64,000 nucleotides of DNA from Parvibaculaceae bacterium Mf 1.05b.01 (GTDB lineage: Bacteria; Pseudomonadota; Alphaproteobacteria; Parvibaculales; Parvibaculaceae): positions 2,152,913 through 2,216,912 of the forward strand of contig BAOK01000001.1 of NCBI GenBank assembly GCA_000509225.1, given 5' to 3'. The translations under genes were made by a program, and so were the position numbers. Below the pieces are notes generated by a model. The model searched no databases. It saw only the letters and a program-made list of their open reading frames with translations, and had not been told where the DNA came from. Position 1 is the first letter of the stretch, and each line of letters begins with the position of its first letter. Below, piece after piece: positions 16,678 to 25,559 of the stretch.

Positions 16678-18303
16678 ATGAGCCAGGCTCAGGTGAAGTC
16701 CAGCGTTGAGGGCGTCGAGATTGTCGGCGCGATGAAGCCAGGATACGAACGCGTTCTGACCGATGAGGCGTTGGCCTTTGTCGCGGATCTGGAACGGAAT
16801 TTTGGCGGTCGCCGCCGGGAGCTTCTGGAAGCCCGCGCCGAACGCCAAAAGCGGTTCGATGCAGGTGAACTGCCAGACTTCCTGCCTGAAACTCAGTCAG
16901 TGCGGGATGGCGACTGGAAAATCTCTCCCATTCCAAAAGATCTGTTGGATCGCCGGATCGAAATCACCGGTCCTGTCGACAATCGGAAGATGGTCATTAA
17001 TGCGCTGAATTCCGGCGCCAACTCCTACATGACTGATTTTGAAGATGCGGCGTCGCCGACCTGGGACAATATGATCGGCGGTCAGCTCAATCTCATGGAT
17101 CTGTGGGCGGGCACCATCGGCTTCACCGATGAGACCAATGGCAAGACATATGATGCCCTGCCAAATGGTGAGCGGGCAACTCTTATCGTTCGCCCTCGCG
17201 GTTGGCATCTGGAAGAAGCCCATCTAAAAATTGATGGCCAGAACATGTCAGGTGGCATGTTCGACTTTGGCATGTATCTCTTCCACAGCCATGCCAATCT
17301 CAAAGCCAATGGCACAGGCCCTTACTTCTACCTTCCGAAGATGGAAAGCCATCTGGAAGCACGCCTGTGGAACGATGTGTTCACGCATGCTGAAAAGGCG
17401 CTGGGCCTTCCCGTTGGGACGGCGCGTTGCACGATCCTGATCGAAACGCTGCCTGCAGCGTTTGAGATGGACGAAATTCTCTATGAAATGCGCGACCACA
17501 TTGTGGGCCTGAATTGTGGTCGTTGGGACTACATCTTCAGCTACATCAAACGTCTAGGAAAAAATGCGAACTACATTCTGCCGGACCGGGCGCAGGTTGG
17601 CATGGGCGACGCATTCTTGTCCGCTTACTCCCTGCTGCTCATCAAGACCTGCCACAAGCGCGGCGCGTTCGCGATGGGCGGCATGGCAGCACAGATCCCT
17701 GTGAAGGGCGACGATGCAGCCAATGAAGCAGCCTTTGCAAAGATCCGCGCCGACAAAGAGCGCGAAGCCAATAATGGCCATGATGGCACATGGATCGCCC
17801 ACCCGGGCATGGTCGATGTGGTGAGCGAAATCTTCGGCAAGCTGCCGGAGACCAATCAGCTCGCGCGCCAGCGTCAAGATGTGCATGTCGGCCAGAAAGA
17901 AATGATCGAGCCGCACAAAGGCGAGCGCACTGAAGAAGGGTTGCGCGATTGCTGCCGTGTAGGTGTTCAGTACATTGAAGCCTGGCTTGGTGGCCGGGGT
18001 GCTGTGCCGCTTTACAACCTTATGGAAGACGCGGCGACGGCAGAAATCAGCCGCACACAAATCTGGCAGTGGCTCTATCACGAAGTTGATCTTGCTGACG
18101 GACAGAAGGTTACGAAAGAACTCTTCGAAACACTGCTCGACGATGAAATGAAGAAACTTGAAGAAACGCTCGGCGAAGAGCGTTGGACATCCGGCCATTT
18201 TGACGAGGCGATCTCTATGTTCGCCGAAATGGCGACATCCCGGGATTGCGAGGAATTCCTCACCCTTCCGGCCTATGAAATTCTCGTCAAAAGCGGGAAC
18301 TAA
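16678..18303 (+). CDS. aceB: Malate synthase A
   Basis: A 541-residue malate synthase A: acetyl-CoA plus glyoxylate gives malate, the second step of the glyoxylate bypass, in the cytosol. Conserved segments include YMTDFEDAASPTWDNMI (catalytic Arg/Glu/Asp surroundings), LIVRPRGWHLEEAHL, CTILIETLPAAFEMDEIL, LNCGRWDYIFSYIKRL and, near the C-terminus, EDAATAEISRTQIWQWL. The length fits isoform A and not the 720-residue isoform G. GGAGG at 16663-16667 is a good ribosome site. It is followed after 60 bp by aceA and divergent from the ScfR-type regulator. Together they let the cell grow on acetate and fatty acids. Confidence 0.97.
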   Translation: MSQAQVKSSVEGVEIVGAMKPGYERVLTDEALAFVADLERNFGGRRRELLEARAERQKRFDAGELPDFLPETQSVRDGDWKISPIPKDLLDRRIEITGPVDNRKMVINALNSGANSYMTDFEDAASPTWDNMIGGQLNLMDLWAGTIGFTDETNGKTYDALPNGERATLIVRPRGWHLEEAHLKIDGQNMSGGMFDFGMYLFHSHANLKANGTGPYFYLPKMESHLEARLWNDVFTHAEKALGLPVGTARCTILIETLPAAFEMDEILYEMRDHIVGLNCGRWDYIFSYIKRLGKNANYILPDRAQVGMGDAFLSAYSLLLIKTCHKRGAFAMGGMAAQIPVKGDDAANEAAFAKIRADKEREANNGHDGTWIAHPGMVDVVSEIFGKLPETNQLARQRQDVHVGQKEMIEPHKGERTEEGLRDCCRVGVQYIEAWLGGRGAVPLYNLMEDAATAEISRTQIWQWLYHEVDLADGQKVTKELFETLLDDEMKKLEETLGEERWTSGHFDEAISMFAEMATSRDCEEFLTLPAYEILVKSGN

Positions 18304-18363
18304 TCGCACTACCACTCAACCGATAGCTCGACTGAGTGTCACCTCTAACCAAAGGACAATGCT

Positions 18364-19659
18364 ATGAGCAAAACGTTCTACGATATTATCCCTAGCGCCC
18401 CAGCTGGTCGCTTCGACGACGTCGAGCGCAACTACACAGTTGAAGAAGTTGAAAAGCTTCGCGGTTCTTTCCCAATTGAGCACACGCTCGCAACACGCGG
18501 CGCCAACAAGCTGTGGGAAGGTCTTCACACCGAAGACTACATCCACTCACTTGGCGCTCTTTCCGGCAACCAGGCCATGCAGATGGTCCGCGCTGGTCTG
18601 AAAGCGATCTACCTGTCAGGTTGGCAGGTTGCTGCAGACGCTAACACAGCTTCTGCTATGTATCCTGACCAGAGCCTCTACCCAGCAAATGCAGGCCCCG
18701 AGCTTGCTAAGCGCATCAACCGCACTCTGCAGCGTGCCGACCAGATCGAGCATTCTGAAGGTGGCGCAACACGCGACTGGTTCGTTCCAATCGTTGCTGA
18801 TGCGGAAGCTGGTTTCGGCGGACCTTTGAACTGCTTTGAAATCATGAAAGCTTACATCGAAGCGGGCGCTGCTGGCGTCCACTACGAAGACCAGCTTGCT
18901 TCTGAGAAGAAGTGCGGCCACTTGGGTGGTAAAGTTCTCATCCCAACAAAAGCGCATGAGCGTAACCTGAACGCTGCACGTCTTGCTGCAGACGTCATGG
19001 GCACACCAACGCTTATCATGGCGCGTACAGATGCTGAATCTGCGAAGCTCATCACGTCTGACGTTGACGAGCGGGATCACGAGTTCATCGACTTCGATGC
19101 TGGCCGGACACCTGAAGGTTTCTACCGCCTGAAAGACGGCACGGGCGTTGATCACTGTATCGCTCGTGGCAAGCAGTTCGCGAAATATGCTGACCTTCTG
19201 TGGTGGGAAACATCTGTACCGAACCTCGACGATGCGAAGCGTTTCGCCGAAGAAGTTCGCAAGGATCATCCTAACCAGATGCTCGCTTACAACTGCTCAC
19301 CTTCCTTCAACTGGGAAGCAAACCTGGACAAGGACACAATCGCCAAGTTCCAGCGTGAAATCGCAGCAATGGGCTACAAGTACCAGTTCGTTACGCTTGC
19401 TGGCTTCCACCAGCTCAATTACGGCATGTTCCAGCTCGCATCGGGCTACCGTGATCGTGGCATGGCTGCTTACTCCGAACTGCAGCAGGCAGAATTTGCT
19501 GCTGAAGGCGACGGCTACACAGCGACACGTCACCAGCGCGAAGTTGGCACAGGCTATTTCGACATGGTTTCTGTGGCTGCTGCTGGCGGCGAAAGCTCAA
19601 CGACGGCTCTGGGTGAGTCAACAGAGAGCGCGCAGTTCAAGACAGACGCTGCTGAATAA
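18364..19659 (+). CDS. aceA: Isocitrate lyase
   Basis: The 431-residue enzyme splits isocitrate into succinate and glyoxylate. The catalytic signature KKCGHLGGK is at residues 182-190 with the active Cys184; [17 protein letters not shown] and NCSPSFNW motifs are present. It is cotranscribed with aceB and closed by a strong intrinsic terminator at 19687-19713. Codon use differs visibly from the neighbours: Ala is mostly GCT/GCA, Thr mostly ACA, Leu often CTT, where the surrounding genes favour GCC/GCG and CTG. This could be a high-expression bias. The C-terminal tail (residues about 405-431) is Ala/Ser/Thr rich and probably disordered. Confidence 0.97.
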   Translation: MSKTFYDIIPSAPAGRFDDVERNYTVEEVEKLRGSFPIEHTLATRGANKLWEGLHTEDYIHSLGALSGNQAMQMVRAGLKAIYLSGWQVAADANTASAMYPDQSLYPANAGPELAKRINRTLQRADQIEHSEGGATRDWFVPIVADAEAGFGGPLNCFEIMKAYIEAGAAGVHYEDQLASEKKCGHLGGKVLIPTKAHERNLNAARLAADVMGTPTLIMARTDAESAKLITSDVDERDHEFIDFDAGRTPEGFYRLKDGTGVDHCIARGKQFAKYADLLWWETSVPNLDDAKRFAEEVRKDHPNQMLAYNCSPSFNWEANLDKDTIAKFQREIAAMGYKYQFVTLAGFHQLNYGMFQLASGYRDRGMAAYSELQQAEFAAEGDGYTATRHQREVGTGYFDMVSVAAAGGESSTTALGESTESAQFKTDAAE

Positions 19660-19686
19660 TCTCAGACCTCATTGTCTGAAAAGAGA

Positions 19687-19713
19687 CCCCGGCGGGCAAC
19701 TGCCGGGGTTTTT
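19687..19713 (+). terminator. Intrinsic terminator of aceBA
   Basis: CCCCGGC (19687-19693) pairs with GCCGGGG (19702-19708) and TTTTT follows. This is a strong Rho-independent terminator 27 bp after the aceA stop. An almost identical copy closes the next gene at 20335-20361. Confidence 0.9.
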
Positions 19714-19822
19714 CTTTACCGGATTTCGCCACAATGCCCCCACATTAAAGTAGCAATTTCAGTTAATACTCTGCGGAGCGTGTCCAATTGGAGACACGAT
19801 CCTTTCAACGGAGGCATAACCC

Positions 19823-20293
19823 ATGATTGCTTTTTGTGCACACCCCACTGGAAACATTACCCTTCCTACTGCTGCAAACTACAATCAAGTCATCCTGCCT
19901 GATGTAGCGCCAGGCGGCTCAGATCCGCACAACGGGTACAACTTGGGAAGTCGGTATGACACTTCGACGGGCACGTGGAGTCCGGTGCAAGGCGAAGAGC
20001 CCGCTGCACTCGTGTCTTTCGCGGGACAGGTGTGGATACCTAATGCAGGGCCTTTGGGCTCCGGTCAGAATTTCGTAGCCCGTATAGTGAAAAATGGATA
20101 CCCGGGAGGTATAACCGTTGGCGCGGCAATTGCTTCCAAAGGACCGTTTGCCAATGATTGGGTAATCACGCTTTCGATGCAGGATCTGGCGACAGCTGGT
20201 GATGAGTATGGTCTCTATGTGTTCACGCAGATCGCGCCTGCAATCATAGACGGCCACCCACTGCACACGTTTTGGAATGGCAAAGTCGGCTAA
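19823..20293 (+). CDS. Orphan small protein, possible C1q/TNF-like jelly roll
   Basis: A 156-residue protein with no family that I can name. It is Gly/Pro/aromatic rich with few charges and alternating hydrophobic strands: ALVSFAGQVWIPNAG, NFVARIVKNG, WVITLSMQDL, EYGLYVFTQ. It ends in HPLHTFWNGKVG. The order of strands, with an early SRYDTSTGTWSPV and a terminal F-x-G, recalls the C1q/TNF-like jelly roll used in spore, phage-tail and surface proteins. That is pattern inference only. There is no signal peptide. GGAGG at 19810-19814 supports the ATG. It stands alone between two nearly identical terminators; a TCCAATTGGA palindrome (19783-19792) lies in its promoter region. Confidence 0.7.
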   Translation: MIAFCAHPTGNITLPTAANYNQVILPDVAPGGSDPHNGYNLGSRYDTSTGTWSPVQGEEPAALVSFAGQVWIPNAGPLGSGQNFVARIVKNGYPGGITVGAAIASKGPFANDWVITLSMQDLATAGDEYGLYVFTQIAPAIIDGHPLHTFWNGKVG

Positions 20294-20334
20294 CGACGTT
20301 CCATCAGGAAAACTATGGATCGCCAGATAGAGAC

Positions 20335-20361
20335 CCCCGGCGGGCAGCTGCCGGGGTTTTT
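20335..20361 (+). terminator. Intrinsic terminator, near-copy of the aceA terminator
   Basis: CCCCGGC (20335-20341) pairs with GCCGGGG (20350-20356) followed by TTTTT. Over about 34 bp it differs from the aceA terminator by one inserted C and one A-to-G change. Confidence 0.88.
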
Positions 20362-20461
20362 CTTTGCGTGATTGCCCGCTGTCCCAGCACTGACGGTTGC
20401 ACATTTGCAGTTCATCCATTTAGCTGTAGGAAGAATTCAGGCATTCAACAGGGAAGACGCT

Positions 20462-20932
20462 GTGGGAGAGACATCGCCACTCACCCCCGCCATTGATATC
20501 ACCAGTCACGTTCAGCGCCCCGTGCATGAACTCTGGCCGATCGTGACGTCCGCAGCGGGGGTCAATGCTGAGCTCAGGCCGCTGATTTCTATGACATTCC
20601 CATCTGGTGGATTTGACTTTTCCACTGCTCCACTCAACCAACCACTATTCAACTCATGGATTTTGTTGTGCGGAATTCTGCCAGTCGACAGGCACACATT
20701 CATGCTCCATGAGATCGGACCGTCGCATTTTGTTGAAACGTCTCACACGCTGCTTCAAAAACGCTGGCGACACGAGCGGTATCTGACGGACCAGGGGGAT
20801 AACACAGAGATACGTGACGTGGTGACCGTGGTCCCGCGCTTGACGTTCATGCGACCGCTCACAAATCTTGTCGTTGCGGCGATTTTTCGCCATCGGCACA
20901 AGCGGCTCGCGCGTCTTTACCCTTCAGCATAA
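20462..20932 (+). CDS. SRPBCC/START-like small protein
   Basis: A 156-residue protein whose N-terminal ITSHVQRPVHELWPIVTSAAGVNAEL resembles the first strand and helices of the SRPBCC (Bet v1/START-like) hydrophobic-ligand fold. FVETSHTLLQKRWRHERYL and RDVVTVVPR continue in later strands, and the last helix is basic (FRHRHKRLARLYPSA). The frame is open back to a TTG at 20372, inside the terminator tail. GTG 20462 follows AGGGAAG at good spacing and starts right before the domain. Function is unknown; ligand binding or polyketide-cyclase-like chemistry are family possibilities. Confidence 0.65.
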   Translation: MGETSPLTPAIDITSHVQRPVHELWPIVTSAAGVNAELRPLISMTFPSGGFDFSTAPLNQPLFNSWILLCGILPVDRHTFMLHEIGPSHFVETSHTLLQKRWRHERYLTDQGDNTEIRDVVTVVPRLTFMRPLTNLVVAAIFRHRHKRLARLYPSA

Positions 20933-21046
20933 CCAAGGTTCCGCTGCGTACTGATGCTCCTGACCCAAGGCTTCAGATTTCAGTTGGTCAGACGGGCTTC
21001 CTCCCGATAGGCTTCTGGCAACAAAAATTTTGGTAGGGAGAAGATC

Positions 21047-22198
21047 ATGTCGGATACAGCCACGCTGGATATTAAGGGAGATGTCGCACCGGGATTTGAA
21101 ACCGTGCGGGATGCCTTCGCCAATAATTTTGTGAATGCGGGCGAAGTCGGTGCCTCCTTCGCCATCTGGAAAGACGGGAAATACCTAGTCGATATCTGGG
21201 GCGGCCATGCGGACGCCGACAAGACAAAAGAGTGGCAGCGGGACACGCTTCCCAATGTCTGGTCAACCACAAAGGCTGTCGGGGCGCTTTGCCTCGCCCT
21301 CCTCGTAGAACGCGGTCAACTTTCCTATGACGACAAAATCACCAAATACTGGCCGGAGTTCGGCGCCCACGGCAAAGACCAGCTGACGGTAGGTCAAGTG
21401 CTGTCGCACCAGTCCGGTGTCTCAACCGTACGTGAGCCGCTCACCACTGAAGACCTTTATGATCATGATGCGATGGCGGCAAAGATGGCTGCAGCAGAGC
21501 CGCTCTGGGAGCCCGGCACGCGCTCTGGCTACCATGCGCTCACCTTCGCCTTCCCAACCGGTGAGCTTGTGAAACGCATTACCGGCAAAACCATCGGCCA
21601 GTTCTTCCGTGAGGAAGTTGCGGAACCCTGGGAAATCGACTTTCATATCGGCTTGCCCGAAAGCGAAGAACCACGCATTGCCGAGATGATTGAAGCAAAG
21701 AAAGCCCAGTCGCTTGACGAAGCGGGCCTCAATGATGTGCAAAAACTCACCTTTGCGAACCCTGCACCGTCTGCCCTTGCCCCCAACACACGGGCTTGGC
21801 GTGCGGCAGAACTGTCGTCCGCCGGAGGTCGCGGGTCAGCGAGCGCTCTTGCCAAACTCTATGGTGCCGTTGCGACCGATGGCACACTTAATGGCAAAAA
21901 GCTGATCAGCGCTGAAACACGCGAGAAGCTCTCTAAAGAACAAATCTTCAATGAAGACCTGGTGTTGGGCCTGCCCGGCAGCTGGGGTGCCGGTGTCCTG
22001 CGCAATCTCGGTGGGCTTCTCTACGGACCCAATGAAGCCACCATCGGCCATTCCGGCTGGGGTGGGTCTTTCGTTTTAGGCGACCCTACCGCCGGGGTTG
22101 GCATTGCCTATGTGATGAACCAGATGGGTCCTGACCTTGCCGGTGATCCCCGCGCCATGGGATTGCTCGCTGCGGCCTATGAAGGGCTCAGCGCGTAA
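21047..22198 (+). CDS. Serine hydrolase, beta-lactamase/EstB family
   Basis: A 383-residue cytosolic serine hydrolase of the class C beta-lactamase-related superfamily (family VIII esterases such as EstB). The nucleophile motif S-x-x-K is visible as NVWSTTKAVG (about residues 71-80), with VLSHQSGVS downstream. The usual Y-x-N is a tyrosine in GYHAL, and the third motif is HSGWGGSF. Members hydrolyse short-chain esters rather than beta-lactams; the substrate is unknown. There is no signal peptide, which argues against a true periplasmic beta-lactamase. TAGGGAGAAG precedes the ATG. It converges with the GFA gene at 22212. Confidence 0.88.
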   Translation: MSDTATLDIKGDVAPGFETVRDAFANNFVNAGEVGASFAIWKDGKYLVDIWGGHADADKTKEWQRDTLPNVWSTTKAVGALCLALLVERGQLSYDDKITKYWPEFGAHGKDQLTVGQVLSHQSGVSTVREPLTTEDLYDHDAMAAKMAAAEPLWEPGTRSGYHALTFAFPTGELVKRITGKTIGQFFREEVAEPWEIDFHIGLPESEEPRIAEMIEAKKAQSLDEAGLNDVQKLTFANPAPSALAPNTRAWRAAELSSAGGRGSASALAKLYGAVATDGTLNGKKLISAETREKLSKEQIFNEDLVLGLPGSWGAGVLRNLGGLLYGPNEATIGHSGWGGSFVLGDPTAGVGIAYVMNQMGPDLAGDPRAMGLLAAAYEGLSA

Positions 22199-22211
22199 AA
22201 GGATTGGGTGT

Positions 22212-22676
22212 CTAACCCAGTTCCATCAGCTTCGCATAACGCTCAGCGATGGGCGCATAGTCGGTTGGCTGCCCGTCATACAAGAGAGCGTCTTTGGGTG
22301 GTGTGAACCATTCAAGGGCACTTGACTGCCAGGTGTGTGCCGCTGGCGTCGCCCATTTGCGATCATCGAGCGTACCACCACGCAGAGAGTACACGCCTTG
22401 CGAGGGTTCGCTGCCATGGCGGATACGCCCCCCACAGGCGGTGCAGAATTCACCATAGCGATGGGCGCCACTTTCAACTGTCCAATCGATCCGACTGAGC
22501 TCACCCTGTTCGATCTGCATCGTATCCTGCAGGATGACGCAGGAGGTGGCGAAGGCACTGGCTGAGATGCGCTGACACTCGGTGCAGTGACACGCATAGG
22601 CCATGATCGGCGGCGCGGTGAGCACATATCTTACGGCACCGCATTGACACCCACCTGTCAGTTTAACCTCAGACAT
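22212..22676 (-). CDS. GFA/CENP-V family zinc protein (second copy)
   Basis: A 154-residue Gfa-fold protein. Zinc-binding cysteines appear as GGCQCGAVRY near the N-terminus, CHCTECQR at about 30-37 and EFCTACGGRIRHG. It is only distantly similar to the protein at 111-518. The reading frame is open to 22721, but AAAGGG ahead of ATG 22676 and the family N-terminus support the shorter form. It sits downstream of the GPH symporter gene on the same strand and may be cotranscribed with it. Substrate is unknown. Confidence 0.88.
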   Translation of the reverse strand: MSEVKLTGGCQCGAVRYVLTAPPIMAYACHCTECQRISASAFATSCVILQDTMQIEQGELSRIDWTVESGAHRYGEFCTACGGRIRHGSEPSQGVYSLRGGTLDDRKWATPAAHTWQSSALEWFTPPKDALLYDGQPTDYAPIAERYAKLMELG

Positions 22677-22710
22677 GTTCACCCTTTCGATCTGATGCAT
22701 CGTCGCTGTG

Positions 22711-22800
22711 TCATGTTGCAATCCACCGACGCTCTTTCAAGCGCCAATAGACAGGCTCGCCGTTAGGCCAATTGAGCTTAACGATCTGGCGGCGCACCAT
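22711..22800 (-). CDS. Possible 29-residue small protein
   Basis: One base after the stop of the GPH symporter, the minus strand has an ATG (22800) and 29 codons ending in TGA at 22711. The peptide is basic and Trp rich (MVRRQIVKLNW..., with W-R-L-K-E-R-R-W near its end), unlike random sequence. It fills the gap to the GFA gene. It lacks a clear ribosome site apart from coupling to the upstream stop. Whether it is translated is unknown. Confidence 0.3.
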   Translation of the reverse strand: MVRRQIVKLNWPNGEPVYWRLKERRWIAT

Positions 22801-22801
22801 C

Positions 22802-24169
22802 TCATGCGTTCTTCAAACGTCGTTCATCCAGCTCGGCGCGGATGATCGCATGGGTTTCATCGTCCAACCGGTAGAACCAGATGGCGAAGATGCCGATGGC
22901 CATAGCAATCACAGGCCCAAGCGCCACCATAAAGAGAATGCCATTCAGCGCTTCGGGTGTTTGCGGCTGGTTCGCCACATAGCCTGTCATGCTGAGAATG
23001 AGGCCCGCCATCGCCCCGCCAATTGCCATGGCAAGTTTTTGAAAAAAGCTGGCCGCAGCATAAATCGCACCATCAGCCCGCACCCCCTGTTTCCATTCCG
23101 CATACTCAATTGTATCGGGCAACATGGACCAGCCCATCACTGTTGGCGCTGCAAAGAAGAAGCCGCCGAGGATTGAAATTGCGAATATGGCTGGGATCGC
23201 GTCATAAGGCGTTAGGTAAAGGGCTACGCCCGACAGAATCCCCATGACTGAACCCCAGAAATAGGTTCCTTTCTTTCCGATACGCTTTGCGATCCAAGGC
23301 GTCACAATCACGCCGAGAAGATGGGCGGCCGCCAGCGAAGGCATGTAGAAGGCGATTAAGTCTTCCCGCCCGAGGTTGTACACAAAATAATAGATAATCG
23401 CAGACGAGCGGATGGTGAACGCCATCATGCCCATCCAGAATGCAATGATAATCAGCCAGAGCGGCAGATTGCCGGAGAGAGCACCAATACTTTCAGCGAC
23501 CGTCGGCGGTTTCGCCAAATTCGAGACTTCGGTTTCTGTCGTTGTCGCAAATGTAAAGGCCAGCAGCAGAATGGCAGCGATACCATAGATGCCGATGGTC
23601 ATTTGATAGCCGATAACGCCGCCGCCAAAAGCCTCAACCAATGGCCATGTTGCAGCGGACACGATCAAACCGCCGACCATCGCAAATGCCATGCGATATG
23701 CTGAGAGGATCGTCCGTTCCTGCCCGTCATCGGTAATCACCGCCGTTAAGCCTGAATAAGGAATGCTTACGACTGTGTAGGCAATGCCAAACAGAATATA
23801 GGTCACATATGCGTAGGCGATCTTTCCGCTATCGCCGAGATCAGGCGCTGAGAAGGTAGCAACTGCAATGAGAGCGAGCGGCGGGCCACCAATCAACAGG
23901 TAAGGTCGAAACTTTCCCCACCTGGTCCGGGTCCGGTCCGCGATCATGCCCATCATCGGGTCTGTGATGGCGTCAACGACCCTCGCGACAAGAAATATCG
24001 ACGCTGCCGCCGCTGGCGAGATGCCAAACACGTCGGTGTAAAAGAAGAGCAAGAAAATCAATGCCGACTGGAAGAAAAGATTGACGGCAAGATCCCCGAC
24101 GCCGTAACCGACATAGGTCCCCACGCCAAGCTTCCTTGTTCCGCTCGTCGCCAATGTTGCCTCTGTCAT
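22802..24169 (-). CDS. GPH-family sugar/cation symporter (MFS)
   Basis: A 455-residue, 12-helix inner-membrane transporter of the glycoside-pentoside-hexuronide:cation symporter family (MelB-like). The family signature between helices 2 and 3 reads VDAITDPMMGMIADRTRTRWGKFRPYLL, and helix 1 starts with VGYGVGDLAVNLFFQ. Likely substrates are oligosaccharides or glycosides. It is divergent from the RraA-like gene. The 163-bp interval contains TACATC-AAAG-GATGTA (24242-24257), a small perfect palindrome. A GH1 glycosidase lies 1.5 kb to the right and could process what it imports. That link is inference. Confidence 0.9.
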   Translation of the reverse strand: MTEATLATSGTRKLGVGTYVGYGVGDLAVNLFFQSALIFLLFFYTDVFGISPAAAASIFLVARVVDAITDPMMGMIADRTRTRWGKFRPYLLIGGPPLALIAVATFSAPDLGDSGKIAYAYVTYILFGIAYTVVSIPYSGLTAVITDDGQERTILSAYRMAFAMVGGLIVSAATWPLVEAFGGGVIGYQMTIGIYGIAAILLLAFTFATTTETEVSNLAKPPTVAESIGALSGNLPLWLIIIAFWMGMMAFTIRSSAIIYYFVYNLGREDLIAFYMPSLAAAHLLGVIVTPWIAKRIGKKGTYFWGSVMGILSGVALYLTPYDAIPAIFAISILGGFFFAAPTVMGWSMLPDTIEYAEWKQGVRADGAIYAAASFFQKLAMAIGGAMAGLILSMTGYVANQPQTPEALNGILFMVALGPVIAMAIGIFAIWFYRLDDETHAIIRAELDERRLKNA

Positions 24170-24332
24170 TTTGCCCCCAAGGATGGTGCTTGTTGTTACT
24201 CAACAGGCGACCTGTTCGTATTTGGCCGTAAGGTACCGCATTACATCAAAGGATGTAGTTATTTCCGCGCTGGCACTTGGCGCTCACCACTCCCCGCGCT
24301 ATAGGGTCGTGAAACAGATTGAGGGGGCTTCC

Positions 24333-24818
24333 ATGTCTATATCTTTGGCAACAACCGACCTGAGCGATGCCCATGCGGACAATATTGCTCATGTCGATCC
24401 GATCTTCTTCGACTATGGCGGTGAAACCTCCTTTCACGGTCCCATCACCACGCTCAAAGTGTTTGAAGACAATGCACTTGTCCGTTCCGCTGTCGAAGGT
24501 CCGGGCGAGGGTCGTGTGCTTGTGGTCGATGGTGGCGGTTCTATGCGTTGTGCCCTCTTTGGTGGCAACCTTGCTCAGCTTGCCGCTCAAAATGGATGGG
24601 CAGGTGTTTTGATCTTTGGCTGTGTCCGTGACAGAGATGAGCTTGAGGCTGAGAAGGTTGGTATCAAGGCCATTGGTCACCATCCTCGCAAAAGCATCAA
24701 AAAGGGTCTCGGGGATATGGATCTCCCCGTCACTTTTGCCGGTGTTGCCTTCACTCCTGGCGCCTGGCTGTATGCCGACCGGGACGGCGTGATTGTCTCA
24801 CAAATCCCGCTGACCTAA
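24333..24818 (+). CDS. rraA: RraA-family protein
   Basis: A 161-residue RraA-like protein. In gammaproteobacteria RraA is a trimeric inhibitor that binds the C-terminal domain of RNase E. Many relatives are instead class II pyruvate aldolases or HMG aldolases. Conserved parts are ITTLKVFEDNALVRSAVEGPGEGRVLVVDGGGSMRCALFGG (N-terminal half), GVLIFGCVRDRDEL and the C-terminal WLYADRDGVIVS. GGNLAQLAAQNGW covers the usual Gly-rich site. The length and the G-R-V-L-V-V-D-G-G-G-S segment fit the RNase E regulator subgroup. ATG 24333 has GAGGGGG ahead; the frame is open upstream to 24171 without support. Confidence 0.85.
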   Translation: MSISLATTDLSDAHADNIAHVDPIFFDYGGETSFHGPITTLKVFEDNALVRSAVEGPGEGRVLVVDGGGSMRCALFGGNLAQLAAQNGWAGVLIFGCVRDRDELEAEKVGIKAIGHHPRKSIKKGLGDMDLPVTFAGVAFTPGAWLYADRDGVIVSQIPLT

Positions 24819-24918
24819 CCCATAGCTGCTCCTCCCAATTTTCTTGCATTTTCTTCTTGCGATTCATTATCACTTTCATTATCAAGATGGAGCGACATGA
24901 CCTCAAGGAGCCATACAG

Positions 24919-25419
24919 ATGAAAGTGCTGGATTTCTCTCCCCGACCGGACGGCAGGCAAAAGACGCCGGCGCAGTACCAGCCTGGCACAGACCTTTCAA
25001 CACTGAGCTTTGCGGAGCAATTTGTGGTTTGGGCGACCCGAGCGTCCCGCATGGGGGCTGAGAGTGGATGTGGCCGGGTCAGGCTCGAAGCAGCATTTGC
25101 AGCCATCGACGCCCCGGAATCTCTCCCTCGATTTCTCGATTTTCTAACGGACCTTGAGGCGCAATTCGGGCGACCGCTTGGGTCCCCATGTTTCAAACGA
25201 CAGTCCCTCCAGACTGACGAAGCCCGTATTCTCACCCTGGTCGATCAATTTCAAACGATGGCGATGGGAGAAGGACCGGCACCCTCAAACCTTTCAGATG
25301 CCGCGCTCCAGTCGGGACAACATCTGGCCCTCGCTCTTAGTTCAGCAGGTGTGCAAATGCAGCCGGTGTTCCATGTTCACCAACATACCTGGACGAGAGG
25401 CATGCCCATTCTTCACTAG
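24919..25419 (+). CDS. Conserved-looking hypothetical protein
   Basis: A 166-residue soluble protein that I do not recognise. It starts with MKVLDFSPRPDGRQ, has helical stretches (LSFAEQFVVWATRASRMGAE, LPRFLDFLTDLEAQFG, ARILTLVDQFQTMAMGE) and ends in a His-rich HVHQHTWTRGMPILH. There are only two Cys, and no signal peptide or membrane helix. AAGGAG spaced 9 nt from the ATG supports the start. It is preceded by the rraA-like gene (100-bp gap, so a separate or loosely linked unit) and closed by a terminator whose stem contains its stop codon. Confidence 0.75.
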   Translation: MKVLDFSPRPDGRQKTPAQYQPGTDLSTLSFAEQFVVWATRASRMGAESGCGRVRLEAAFAAIDAPESLPRFLDFLTDLEAQFGRPLGSPCFKRQSLQTDEARILTLVDQFQTMAMGEGPAPSNLSDAALQSGQHLALALSSAGVQMQPVFHVHQHTWTRGMPILH

Positions 25420-25467
25420 AGCCATACCAGTTTTGTACATCTCAAAATCGGGCTCTAGTCACTTTTT
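25416..25467 (+). terminator. Terminator overlapping the stop codon of the 24919 gene
   Basis: CTAGAGCC (25416-25423, including the TAG stop) pairs perfectly with GGCTCTAG (25451-25458). A nested TTTTG/CAAAA stem (25431-25435 with 25443-25447) closes inside, and TTTTT follows at 25463-25467. Confidence 0.7.
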
Positions 25468-25559
25468 ATCGCGTTTTCGGACGGATAACCGGACCCACGT
25501 TCGTCCTAACCTCAGACCGGTGGCGGCGTTGTCCTCACCCTGAAAACGCTTAGACCTAT

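Noticed and set aside
20372..20461. TTG 20372 as start of the SRPBCC-like gene
   Set aside because: It lies directly behind the terminator of the previous gene and has no ribosome site; GTG 20462 fits better.
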